Shown here: in pieces, positions 6,829 through 15,270 of the stretch
Position numbering within the stretch: the first letter of the stretch is position 1
Layout of the letters: every line of letters starts with the position of its first letter
Origin: a virus
DNA: 29,418 nucleotides
Strand: one strand, 5' to 3'
IMG/VR virus record: IMGVR_UViG_3300027977_000146
Location: 1 to 29,418 of that record
Notes under the pieces: model-generated
Seen by the model: the letters and a program-made list of their open reading frames with translations, nothing else
What the model was told of the DNA's origin: nothing
The model's database searches: none
Program-made: the position numbers and the translations under genes

Positions 6829-7896
6829 ATGGCAGATTTACAAACCATCAGAACTAAAGTAAGACGGCTTACCCGTAGCCTGTCTCCCTCCCAGCTAACA
6901 GACGCTCAAATAAATGACTATATCAACACATTTGTTTTATACGATTTTCCAGAGCATTTACGCTTAGCAAACCTACGTGAGACATTCAGTTTCTATACAA
7001 CTCCGTACGTAGATACTTATGATACAGTTACGGCTCCACCAGAAAGCCCGCTGTTTGATTTTAAAAACAGATACATTACTGTACACCCACCAGTGTTTAT
7101 AGCTGGTTATCAATCTTGGTTTTGTGAAAGCAGAACATCTTTTTTTGGTGTATACCCGCAAATAAACTCTATAGCCCAAACATCTGCTACAGGTGATGGC
7201 AACGTGGGACAAGCTATAACATTTACAATTAATACACAGCAAGCTAATACTGGCGGTGTTAGTATAACTACTTGTCTATTGCGAAATAGTATTGTGATAA
7301 CAACTGTAGATGCGTTACAAAATGCATTAACTTTAATTGATTTACCAATAGCAGGTAATGGTATTTCAGGTAATTTGGTTGAACCTAATTTTTTAGGAAC
7401 GGTACTTGGTACAATCAACTATCTTACTGGCGTTGTTAATATACCAAACGGCTTTAACCTTAACGGAGTAGCTACAGCAGCGTTAGCTGGAGCGCCTATA
7501 TATTCTGAAACAGTATTAGTATCACCAAGCTTGCCGCAAGCGGTGCTGTTCTATGACGGTAAATTTGTAGTGCGTCCAGTGCCTGATAAAGCATACCGCA
7601 TCAATATGGAAGTATTTGTGCAACCTGCTGCTTTGTTGGCGGATACGCAAAATCCAAAGCTTAAAGAGTGGTGGCAGTTTATAGCATATGGGTCATCGAT
7701 CAAGGTTTTCCAAGACCGTCAGGACTATGAATCTGTTAAAGCTATTATGCCTGAATTTACAAGCCAGATGGATTTGATCCAACGCCGTACGATTGTACAA
7801 CAGACTAGTCAACGCTCTAGCACAATATATACAGAACAGATGACTGCTGCAGGAGCGTACGGGCCAGGCTTTTTCAGCGGCGGCGGCAACTTTTAG
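6829..7896 (+). CDS. Head-tail adaptor/connector protein (putative)
   Basis: A 355-residue protein with an N-terminal helical part (RTKVRRLTRSLSPSQLTDAQ, then INDYINTFVLYDFPEHLRL, about residues 7-43), a beta-rich middle with Thr/Asn/Gly repeats, and a helical C-terminal part (KLKEWWQFIAYGSSIKVFQD). The N-terminal pattern is familiar from podovirus proteins lying between capsid and large tail genes, where connectors joining the portal to the tail are found. A Gly-rich tail (FFSGGGNF) ends the protein. Start chosen at the ATG after AAGGATG. Role inferred from order and length. Confidence 0.6.
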   Translation: MADLQTIRTKVRRLTRSLSPSQLTDAQINDYINTFVLYDFPEHLRLANLRETFSFYTTPYVDTYDTVTAPPESPLFDFKNRYITVHPPVFIAGYQSWFCESRTSFFGVYPQINSIAQTSATGDGNVGQAITFTINTQQANTGGVSITTCLLRNSIVITTVDALQNALTLIDLPIAGNGISGNLVEPNFLGTVLGTINYLTGVVNIPNGFNLNGVATAALAGAPIYSETVLVSPSLPQAVLFYDGKFVVRPVPDKAYRINMEVFVQPAALLADTQNPKLKEWWQFIAYGSSIKVFQDRQDYESVKAIMPEFTSQMDLIQRRTIVQQTSQRSSTIYTEQMTAAGAYGPGFFSGGGNF

Positions 7897-7937
7897 TTAA
7901 AATTAACGTTACACAAATTATATAAAGGATTAATACT

Positions 7938-8609
7938 ATGCCATGGAATGTAAACGTACCAGCAGCTAACCTAACTATCTCAAGCACAACTGCACCAATA
8001 CAAGGTAACTTTCAAGCGATTCAAACATGGACTGCTGTAGACCATATTGTTATTGATGGAGCGGGCGGAAACGAAGGAAAGCATGCCAAAGTATCATTAG
8101 TCCAACAAGTTTGGGTAGCAGGCGGTGGATTTACACCTGCAATCAATCTTGCAACTGGTAGAGGCACGTTAGGAATTTTTGCAGCTTTAGATCCTGCTAA
8201 TGGTAATGAACCTTCTAGAATGTGGGCCGTAATACCAATAAAAACTGCTGCCGCATGGGAGATAGCAAATATACCATTTACAGAGTCAAGTATTTTATTC
8301 AATCAACCAGCTAGTAGTTCTAGTGGATATACCTATTTACCCTCAGGTATATTAATTCAATATGGTTCTTATAGCGTAGCTATTCCGAATTCAACTGGTA
8401 CTTTTATTACTAGCGCAGCTGTCAACTTTCCGTTAGCGTTTCCAAGAGCATGTTTTAGAGTGATTCCAACAGCTGCTACAGTTAACTCAAACGCAAGCAT
8501 TTCTCAGGCTACATCAGTATCAAATGCATCATTTGTTCCAGTATCAGTTAGAGTAGGGGGTTCGGGATCTGGGACAACTAATTTTAGTTACATAGCTATA
8601 GGTTGCTAA
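7938..8609 (+). CDS. Putative virion/tail protein
   Basis: A 223-residue beta-rich protein with low charge. Residues 10-45 (LTISSTTAPIQGNFQAIQTW, then VDHIVIDG) look like the N-terminal part of phage tail or fibre proteins that attach to the virion. The last part (ASFVPVSVRVGGSGSGTTNF) is typical of a fibre C-terminal strand. It overlaps nothing and its stop lies one base before the next ATG. Function inferred only from neighbourhood. Confidence 0.6.
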   Translation: MPWNVNVPAANLTISSTTAPIQGNFQAIQTWTAVDHIVIDGAGGNEGKHAKVSLVQQVWVAGGGFTPAINLATGRGTLGIFAALDPANGNEPSRMWAVIPIKTAAAWEIANIPFTESSILFNQPASSSSGYTYLPSGILIQYGSYSVAIPNSTGTFITSAAVNFPLAFPRACFRVIPTAATVNSNASISQATSVSNASFVPVSVRVGGSGSGTTNFSYIAIGC

Positions 8610-8610
8610 C

Positions 8611-11208
8611 ATGCCAATAGATAAATTTATAATTGGATACACTGACGATAAGTCGGGTTTCCAAACAAATTTTCATCCATGGCTACTACCTGACAACGCT
8701 TTTCAAAGCATGATTAACGCGTATACATGGCGTGGTAGAGTCAGAAAACGTATTGGTAGTACTTTGATGACTAACGGTGTTAATGGTAGTAGGTTGCGTA
8801 TACCAGGTATAGCTATTGGAGGTGGCGGTGTGATTACTTTGCCACTAAATGTGGCAGTTGGTATGCAAATTGAAGAACAAGTTGCTAATGGTAATACTTT
8901 GACTGTTGTAAATAGTACAGTTGGTCAAGCTTTGATAACTACTAATCCTGCTATAACTGCAACTGTTACAGCAGCAAACCAAATAACTATTGTAGGTTCA
9001 GTAGCCCCAACAGTTTTTTTGTATCCTGCTTTACCTGTTACAGGTATAGGACAATATGAAAATCCAGCTACTAATGATGAAACTACAGTAGCATTTGACA
9101 CTAATTTTGCTTATTTTTACAGCGGTGGTGATTGGCAGCGTTTGACTGGTGGGGCTGATGCATGGACGGGAACAAATAGCCAACTGTTTTGGATAGTAAA
9201 CTATCGTGGAGTTACTGCCAATGAAAATTATTTATGGGTAACTAATTTTAATGCTGCTGATGGGATACGATATAGAACTGCTATAGCTGGTGGCGAATGG
9301 CGTAAGCCTACCTTGTTTTACAGTAAAGGTTCTGTAATAGGTCAAACCGATGGAGCTGGTAACTTTGTTGGTGCTTTAGGATCTCCTCCTGTGTTAGGAA
9401 GTATAGTTATTGTAGCAAGCACGGCGTTTGTAGTGATTAGTAACGCTGCTGGATTTCAAGCTATGGGTGTAGTGCCTTTAACTACAGCGGCCGCAGTTGG
9501 TACCGCAACATGTGATTTTGCAGCTGCTAACATAAACATTGCGGCTGCGGCTATTAATACTAACGTTTATTATAGCGACCAATTATTAATAACGACTGCT
9601 AGAATAGTAGTGCAATTTAAAAATAGATTGATTTTGTTAAATACTGTTGAAAACGTAGGTGGCGTTAATACAGTATTTAAAAATAGATGTAGATTCAGTG
9701 CCGTAGGTAACCCATTATTCGGCACTGTTGGTACAGTTTATACGTCAGTATCTTTCATGCAGGATTTGCCAGGGTTTGGCAACGCAATCGATGCAGCAAC
9801 TCAAGAAGCTATAGTCAGTGCAGAGTTCTTAAAAGATAGATTAATAGTTTATTTTGAGCGTTCTACATGGGAGCTGGTATATACAGGTAACCAAATTTAT
9901 CCGTTTACATGGCAAAAAATAAACACTGAGTTAGGTGCTGAGTCTACTTTTAGTGCTATACCATTTGATAAAACCGTGCTTGGGTTCGGTAACGTAGGTA
10001 TACATAGCTGTACTGGTGCAAACGTTGTACGTATAGATGAAAAAATACCTGATTTTATATTCAATCTGCATAATCAAGACGCTGGTTTAGATCGTGTTGT
10101 TGGTATTAGAAATTATCAACCTGAAGTAGCTATATGGACTTATCCAGGCGATGATAGAGATGCTAACTTTCCATACCCAAATAACCTTCTAGTCTTTAAC
10201 TATGTAAATAATTCATGGGCAACTTTTAAAGATAGCTATACGTTTTTAGGTTACTACCAAACAAGCGCTACATCTCCGAGCCCCGCTGCTACCTGGGGAT
10301 CATCTAACACGCTATGGGGTGAGACTACTGACTTATGGGGCGGAGCAGTTGGCACAACAAATAGTATAAAAACTTTAAAAGTGATAGCAGGTAACCAGCA
10401 AGGTTGGGTGCATATACTTAACAGTGATGCCACCAATAATGCACAAGGTTTATATATAACCGGTGTTAGTAATGCAAATGGCACAGTAAATAACGCAGTG
10501 GCGGTTGGAGATCCAATTTATATTTACTGCGTAGACCACAACCTAGAATTAAGCGAGTTTGTAGCTATAAACAATTTAAACGGAATAGTAGTTACATATA
10601 CAGATCCATTAGGGGTTGTTTATACACTAAGCAGGTTCGTAGCTCAAGTTATAGAGGTAGTTAATAGAAACCAAATACGTATTACAGCCGGAAAATATGA
10701 TATTGACACAAATATTTTTACGCCATTTAATTTTGTAGGCACATACGTAGGCACAGGCAATATGGCTCGTGTAAGTTTGATCAACATAAACAGCAAAGAC
10801 TTTAACCTGTATGTTGGTAAAGACTATAACGCCTATATATCACGTATTAATTTTATGGTTGACCGAACCGCAAGTAATTATATTAAAGTTAATTACAATT
10901 TAGGCACGGCGCGTGGGTTAGGCTTACCACAAGATAATCTAGCTTTATTGGGTAATTCACAATTAGAAACATTCCCCTATGCTTTAAATCCATTTGAAGC
11001 CAATCAGTCACAATTTTGGCATAACGTATATTTAAGCGCAGATGGTGAATTTATCCAAATACAGCTTGTTAATGACCAAAACCAGCCGTTTAATTTTACA
11101 TTGTCAGGCAACCCAGCTACGGCAACAACTAGTTACGGCGTCGAGCAAGACTTCCAAATGCACTCAATGATTATCTATGCGCAACCTACAAGCAGTGGAT
11201 TACAATAA
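8611..11208 (+). CDS. Large tail protein (tail nozzle or DNA-stabilisation type)
   Basis: An 865-residue beta-rich protein, the longest in the window. It opens with a stretch (GFQTNFHPWLLPDNAFQSMI, then NAYTWRGRVRKRIGS) typical, from memory, of podovirus tail tubular/nozzle or P22 gp10-like packaged-DNA stabilisation proteins. The middle (VYFERSTWELVYTGNQIYPF, then INTELGAESTFSAIPFDKTV and GFGNVGIHSC) has the repeated strand pattern of a beta-propeller, as in those proteins. It would form the hollow end of the short tail. No catalytic residues are recognised. Its stop overlaps the ATG of the next small gene (TAATG). Confidence 0.7.
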   Translation: MPIDKFIIGYTDDKSGFQTNFHPWLLPDNAFQSMINAYTWRGRVRKRIGSTLMTNGVNGSRLRIPGIAIGGGGVITLPLNVAVGMQIEEQVANGNTLTVVNSTVGQALITTNPAITATVTAANQITIVGSVAPTVFLYPALPVTGIGQYENPATNDETTVAFDTNFAYFYSGGDWQRLTGGADAWTGTNSQLFWIVNYRGVTANENYLWVTNFNAADGIRYRTAIAGGEWRKPTLFYSKGSVIGQTDGAGNFVGALGSPPVLGSIVIVASTAFVVISNAAGFQAMGVVPLTTAAAVGTATCDFAAANINIAAAAINTNVYYSDQLLITTARIVVQFKNRLILLNTVENVGGVNTVFKNRCRFSAVGNPLFGTVGTVYTSVSFMQDLPGFGNAIDAATQEAIVSAEFLKDRLIVYFERSTWELVYTGNQIYPFTWQKINTELGAESTFSAIPFDKTVLGFGNVGIHSCTGANVVRIDEKIPDFIFNLHNQDAGLDRVVGIRNYQPEVAIWTYPGDDRDANFPYPNNLLVFNYVNNSWATFKDSYTFLGYYQTSATSPSPAATWGSSNTLWGETTDLWGGAVGTTNSIKTLKVIAGNQQGWVHILNSDATNNAQGLYITGVSNANGTVNNAVAVGDPIYIYCVDHNLELSEFVAINNLNGIVVTYTDPLGVVYTLSRFVAQVIEVVNRNQIRITAGKYDIDTNIFTPFNFVGTYVGTGNMARVSLININSKDFNLYVGKDYNAYISRINFMVDRTASNYIKVNYNLGTARGLGLPQDNLALLGNSQLETFPYALNPFEANQSQFWHNVYLSADGEFIQIQLVNDQNQPFNFTLSGNPATATTSYGVEQDFQMHSMIIYAQPTSSGLQ

Positions 11209-11309
11209 TGGACGATAATTACATATTAATAGTTTATGCTCACAGGTTTTTAAAAGCCTGTTGTATAGGATTTTGTGTTTATCTAGTAATTAAAGAGGTA
11301 TTAAATTAA
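11208..11309 (+). CDS. Small single-span membrane protein (33 aa)
   Basis: A 33-residue frame starts at the TAATG overlap with the large tail gene, a sign of coupled translation. The middle (FLKACCIGFCVYLVIKEVLN) is a hydrophobic helix with two adjacent cysteines. Such tiny membrane proteins in tail operons sometimes act in lysis or superinfection control; nothing here decides this. Confidence 0.55.
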   Translation: MDDNYILIVYAHRFLKACCIGFCVYLVIKEVLN

Positions 11310-11337
11310 TCTGCCAATCCGAGCAGGGACTGGCAGA
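11310..11337 (+). terminator. Hairpin after the small membrane gene
   Basis: TCTGCCA (11310-11316) pairs exactly with TGGCAGA (11331-11337) over 7 bp with a 14-base loop, immediately after the stop at 11309. No T-run follows, so it could be a rho-independent terminator of weak type or a processing site. Confidence 0.45.
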
Positions 11338-11397
11338 TCATACAGGAAATAAATGCGATACGCCAACAATATAACATAATTTTTTTGAGGCGGTAGC

Positions 11398-11952
11398 ATG
11401 GAGCAAAATAATGTCGGTTTGTTTATAGATACTACGCAGATATGGGACGAATATTTGCAAGCTGCACAAGGTGATATAGATAGTAGAGAGCTGTTTTTAA
11501 GGTTGTATCAAAACATCAACAAAATAGCCATTGCATTGAATTTAAAAGACAGTGGTCTATATTCACAGACCGAGTTTGTAAACGGTCAACAATGGTGCCC
11601 TATAAACGAAATAACTAACTTTGTAGGAACAGTTGGAAGTGCTAGTAACCAGTTAAACGCTGAGCCTCGCCAAGTATACCGCAAAATAGTGTTTTGTGGT
11701 GCATTGTTAAACGCCGCCGCAAAAACTATTCCACATGGCATTGAGGTCACAGATACTACGAAGTTTGTTCGTATTTACGGCGCGGCTAATACAATTAACA
11801 CAACAGTTACTAAGTTATACAAGCCAATACCATGCACAGGAGTAAATCCTATAGACTTGCTTGTTAATCAGACAAGCATAATTTTAACAACTACAACTAA
11901 CCTGACTGCATTTAATGAAGTTTGGGTTGTGCTTGAGTACCTTAAACTTTAA
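11398..11952 (+). CDS. Conserved virion protein, function unknown
   Basis: A 184-residue soluble protein with an N-terminal helical region (VGLFIDTTQIWDEYLQAAQG, then SRELFLRLYQNINKIAIALN, residues 6-53) and a beta-rich C-terminal half (VYRKIVFCGALLNAAAKTIP, then HGIEV). The second half resembles a phage virion module with a trimerising beta pattern. It follows a TGAGGCGGTAG ribosome site and lies between the large tail gene and ejection-type genes. Probably a tail accessory protein. No motif gives its job. Confidence 0.65.
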   Translation: MEQNNVGLFIDTTQIWDEYLQAAQGDIDSRELFLRLYQNINKIAIALNLKDSGLYSQTEFVNGQQWCPINEITNFVGTVGSASNQLNAEPRQVYRKIVFCGALLNAAAKTIPHGIEVTDTTKFVRIYGAANTINTTVTKLYKPIPCTGVNPIDLLVNQTSIILTTTTNLTAFNEVWVVLEYLKL

Positions 11953-11988
11953 GGTAATATTACAACAATATTTATATAAAGGATTATT

Positions 11989-12690
11989 ATGGCAATACCA
12001 GCATTATTAGCAGCAGCTTTACCATATTTAGCGCAAGCTGCTCCATATTTAGGCGCAGCTGCAGGCGGTGCCGCATTAGGCGGATTAGCTTCCCGTGGAG
12101 GAGCCGGCAACGCTTTACTTGGTCAGTCAGGTCAAGAAAGACAATTCCAACGTTTTACGCCGCAACAACAACAGTTACAAAACCAAGCTATAAGTCAATT
12201 AATGGCAGGATTGCAACCAGGCGGACAGTTAGATTTTGGACCAATAGCACAGCGTGCTAGAAGTCAGTTTAGCCAACAAGGTATACCGACTATAGCAGAA
12301 AGGTTTAGCTCACTAGGACAAAATGCTTTATCTAGCCCAGCTCTTTACAGCCAATTAGGTGGAGCAGCTGCCAACCTAGAAGAAGCCTTAGCAGCTCAGC
12401 AAGGAGCATTCCAACAACGTAATATGATGGGATTGTTAGGACTAGCAGGACAGCCAAGTTTTGAAACTGCCTATATGCCAAGACAAAGAGGTTTATTTGA
12501 AATTGGTGGATCTGCTTTATTGCAAGCGTTGCCATATTTAGCTATGGGTGGTTTTGGTGGTATGGGTGATGCAGCAAGTGAAGCATTATCGCCAACACAA
12601 ACATTAAGCGGTCTAGCACAACAAGCAGGTGGCGTTGGAACAACTGGTATCGATCAGCGCGTACTTGGTTTAATGCCAAATTATTTCTAG
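11989..12690 (+). CDS. Putative ejection (internal virion) protein 1
   Basis: A 233-residue protein with a hydrophobic, Ala/Gly-rich N-terminus (residues 3-35: PALLAAALPYLAQAAPYLGA, then AAGGAALGGL) followed by a Gln-rich region (QFQRFTPQQQQLQNQAISQL). Such a profile, small residues plus Gln and amphipathic helices, is characteristic of podovirus ejection proteins that leave the head with the DNA and form a channel across the cell envelope. It sits 7 bases upstream of a second protein of the same style. The call rests on composition and order. It could also be a tail-associated membrane-active protein. Confidence 0.6.
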   Translation: MAIPALLAAALPYLAQAAPYLGAAAGGAALGGLASRGGAGNALLGQSGQERQFQRFTPQQQQLQNQAISQLMAGLQPGGQLDFGPIAQRARSQFSQQGIPTIAERFSSLGQNALSSPALYSQLGGAAANLEEALAAQQGAFQQRNMMGLLGLAGQPSFETAYMPRQRGLFEIGGSALLQALPYLAMGGFGGMGDAASEALSPTQTLSGLAQQAGGVGTTGIDQRVLGLMPNYF

Positions 12691-12697
12691 GAGAAAC

Positions 12698-14770
12698 ATG
12701 GCAGTACAAATAATACCAGAACAAGGACTAGGAGAATCGTTAGGCGCTGGTCTTGCCCAAGGATTACAAGGATTAGCTCAACTTAAAGCTCAAGATTTGA
12801 TGAGAAGGCAACAAGCTCAATATAACGTACCTTTGTTGCAAGGATTATTACCAGGCGTGCAAGGGCAGCAGCTCCAACAATTGGCTATGGCAGATCCTGC
12901 ATTATTAAATCAATTAATACAGCAGCAAAGACAAATGCAACGTGGTAGCATGTTAGCTGGGTTGTATGGTGATCAACGATTGGCTGGTTTAACACCGCAA
13001 GAGATACAAGCATATGTTAGTTCGCCACAGTATCAAAGGCAGACCGTAAGACAAGAAGCTCAAATGCAAGCCGCGCCAATTATTAGTAATTTAACACAAC
13101 TTATAAAACAAGGTGTTGGTAGTAATGTCTTAACTTCATATTTAAGTAAAAGATTAGGGCTTGCTGGTAGTGATTTTAATGCACTTGTTTCACAATTAAA
13201 AGCATTTAAAGATCCACAATTGCAAGCATTGGCTGGAGGTTTACAAGAAGCTAAAACAGACAGAAGTAGGCGTGAGATATTAGCTAATTATTTACAAAAT
13301 AATCCAAACCAAGTACAAGAAGTTGGACAAGTCTTATCTAATATAGCAGGTGGTGCAACTTCACAGCAACCAAGCTCACCAGCTGCCGAACAAAATATAC
13401 AAGAAGCTATGGCAGAACTAACACCAGCTCCTGAAAGAACTTTAGGACAACAGGTTACTGGTGTAGCGCAAGAAGCGGTTAAAGCTTTTCCAAAAATTTT
13501 AGAGCAAGAAACCCCACAAGAGTTTGCAGAGCGCACTGCTAAAATAGAAAGAGATATTACATCGCCAGAATATAGTTTTTTACGAGAAGGCATAGAAGGT
13601 TTACCTATTGGTCAAGATATCTTAAGCCAAGGTATATCGAGTTTTATAGCTAAACCAGCTGCAAAAGCCATAGAAAATATAGCAGAGTTTATTAGTCCTG
13701 GAGCTACTGGTGATCCACAAGGTGTAATTGAAACTGCAGCCCGCAATACAGCAAAAAGCGCTCCACTTTTAGCACTTACTGGAAGTTTTAACCCAGTCGG
13801 AATAGCTACTGATTTTTCAGCCAGTTTAGGGGCTGAAGTTGCTAAAGACGTAGGTTTTGGTCCAGGTGGTCAAACTGTAGCTGCACTTGGAACTGGTATA
13901 TTAGCTGGTAAAGGTTTTAATGCCCTAGCAAGAAAAATTAAGGGTGTTAAACCTACTACTACTATTCGTGAATTTAAAAAAGATTTATACGAAGAAGCAG
14001 AAAAAGCTGGTAATAATCCAACTATTAAATCCCAAACAATTGGTTCTCAAACTGAAAAAGGTGTTGTAAATAAACTCAATGATATTGAAGAAAAAGCACG
14101 TCGTATCACAACAGGTGCAGCCTTTACAGATTCTGAAAAAAAACAAATTTTAGATAATATTGATACTACTCGTTCAAACTTACTTAAAAGCCAAGAGAAT
14201 AACTTACTAAGCCCAAATGCACTAAGTCAAGAATTGCGTGATATTAATAAAAACTACGTTAAAGATGATACCGTTTTAGGTAGGATTTATAAAGACTATC
14301 GTGGGGTTTTAGCTGAAGCTTTAGAAGATGCAGGTAAGACTAATCCTAAATGGTACGATAAATGGAAGCCAGCTAACGAGCTTCATGGTATTGAAAATTG
14401 GAAAAGTTCTTTTACGTCAGCGTTAAATCAATTTAAGGGTGACAAAATTATAGACAAAATATCTTCTAATCCTGCTTTGCTTGCTACTATGCCATTTATG
14501 ACAGTTAAAAAAGCTGGTGGATTATTAACAGGAGCCACTTTAGGTAAAATATTTGATAAAACAGCGCAAGGTTACAAAACATTGCAATTTGCAATGAACA
14601 ACCCTCAAGGGCAAGAGCTACTAAACAGACTTGTTCAAGCCTCAGCGACAAATGATGCTGGGTTTATCAAAAGATCATTATTGAATTTAGATAAGTTTTA
14701 CCGTAAAAACGAAGCTGCTATCAAACGTCAAGTAGGCGAAGCCGCTACGTTACAGCCGCAACAGGCTTAA
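12698..14770 (+). CDS. Putative ejection (internal virion) protein 2
   Basis: A 690-residue, Gln/Ala/Leu-rich protein. The N-terminal 120 residues are Gln-rich amphipathic helix (LAQLKAQDLMRRQQAQYNVP). A Gly/Ala-rich hydrophobic middle (about 345-400) could contact membranes, and the C-terminus is helical and basic. This matches the large ejection proteins of P22-like phages in size and composition. No lysozyme or transglycosylase active-site motif was found, so it may rely on another factor to pass peptidoglycan. It forms a pair with the preceding gene (spacing 7 bases, AGGAGAA ribosome site). Confidence 0.6.
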   Translation: MAVQIIPEQGLGESLGAGLAQGLQGLAQLKAQDLMRRQQAQYNVPLLQGLLPGVQGQQLQQLAMADPALLNQLIQQQRQMQRGSMLAGLYGDQRLAGLTPQEIQAYVSSPQYQRQTVRQEAQMQAAPIISNLTQLIKQGVGSNVLTSYLSKRLGLAGSDFNALVSQLKAFKDPQLQALAGGLQEAKTDRSRREILANYLQNNPNQVQEVGQVLSNIAGGATSQQPSSPAAEQNIQEAMAELTPAPERTLGQQVTGVAQEAVKAFPKILEQETPQEFAERTAKIERDITSPEYSFLREGIEGLPIGQDILSQGISSFIAKPAAKAIENIAEFISPGATGDPQGVIETAARNTAKSAPLLALTGSFNPVGIATDFSASLGAEVAKDVGFGPGGQTVAALGTGILAGKGFNALARKIKGVKPTTTIREFKKDLYEEAEKAGNNPTIKSQTIGSQTEKGVVNKLNDIEEKARRITTGAAFTDSEKKQILDNIDTTRSNLLKSQENNLLSPNALSQELRDINKNYVKDDTVLGRIYKDYRGVLAEALEDAGKTNPKWYDKWKPANELHGIENWKSSFTSALNQFKGDKIIDKISSNPALLATMPFMTVKKAGGLLTGATLGKIFDKTAQGYKTLQFAMNNPQGQELLNRLVQASATNDAGFIKRSLLNLDKFYRKNEAAIKRQVGEAATLQPQQA

Positions 14771-14778
14771 AATAATCA

Positions 14779-14798
14779 GGGGCTACCATGATAGCCCC
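14779..14798 (+). terminator. Hairpin at the end of the ejection gene
   Basis: GGGGCTA (14779-14785) pairs with TAGCCCC (14792-14798) over 7 bp with a 6-base loop. It lies between the plus-strand ejection gene and the minus-strand gene ending at 14828, and could end transcription from either side. No T-run follows on the plus strand. Confidence 0.55.
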
Positions 14799-14827
14799 CA
14801 ACAATCAATAAAAAGTAGATTAACGAA

Positions 14828-15010
14828 TTAATCTTTCTCTATACTAATACAATTAGCCGTCTTATGTAAAATATTTTTTGCATGCTGCATGTAAGCACGA
14901 CGATTAATTAGTAAATCTTTGCCTAGTATGGCAATAAACAAAAGTAGTACCAAATTTAGCCTACGATTGACGCTTTTAAGTTCTTGACCATTATTGCTTA
15001 GACGTGTCAT
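14828..15010 (-). CDS. Small membrane protein (60 aa), minus strand
   Basis: A 60-residue protein with one hydrophobic helix (LVLLLFIAILGKDLLI, residues 20-35) flanked by basic residues on both sides (NRRL before, NRRAY after). It begins inside the preceding minus-strand gene, overlapping by 20 bases, so the two are translated together. Position within the structural block but on the opposite strand suggests an accessory (moron-like) pair. A holin-like or exclusion role is possible; nothing in the sequence decides. Confidence 0.5.
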   Translation of the reverse strand: MTRLSNNGQELKSVNRRLNLVLLLFIAILGKDLLINRRAYMQHAKNILHKTANCISIEKD

Positions 15011-15158
15011 TTGATTGATCCTCGATGATTTTTAAGTATATAGCTTGCCTAATATAGTGTGAGTAACTGCGTTTTTGAATAATACACAACTCTTGGATTT
15101 GTATAAACCACTCGTTGGGTATAAATAACGTGATGCGTTTTAAGTTGTCTCGCTCCAT
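14991..15158 (-). CDS. Ribbon-helix-helix-like small regulator (55 aa)
   Basis: A 55-residue minus-strand protein (start at 15158) with the pattern of a CopG/Arc-type ribbon-helix-helix: basic strand LKRITLFIPNEWF (6-18), helix IQIQELCIIQKRS (19-31), then SYSHYIRQAIYLKIIED (31-47), the second helix. The S-Y-S-H-Y-I-R turn equals the R-S-E-x-I-R turn of the family. Such proteins bind DNA as dimers, usually near their own promoter. Two copies of an 11-base direct repeat lie just upstream. It shares its 3' end with the start of the membrane protein gene. Confidence 0.55.
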   Translation of the reverse strand: MERDNLKRITLFIPNEWFIQIQELCIIQKRSYSHYIRQAIYLKIIEDQSNDTSKQ

Positions 15159-15181
15159 TGTAACCCTTACTTGTAACCCTT
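15158..15181 (-). repeat. Two 11-base direct repeats at the start of the regulator gene
   Basis: TTGTAACCCTT occurs at 15158-15168 and 15171-15181, 13 bases apart. Read on the minus strand each copy is AAGGGTTACAA and the gene-proximal one supplies the ribosome site of the regulator gene. Tandem copies could be binding sites for its own product, or simply a duplicated translation-initiation site. Confidence 0.5.
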
Positions 15182-15270
15182 GTCACCAATTTACCACAAA
15201 ATAACAAGTTATGGGTTTCTTAGCAATTGTAGTTAACTAGGGTAATTATTAACATAAAACAAGGGATATT

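Noticed and set aside
7110-7418. Minus-strand frame of 102 codons inside the adaptor gene
   Set aside because: It is a shadow of the plus-strand gene, with no ribosome site and no protein-like pattern.
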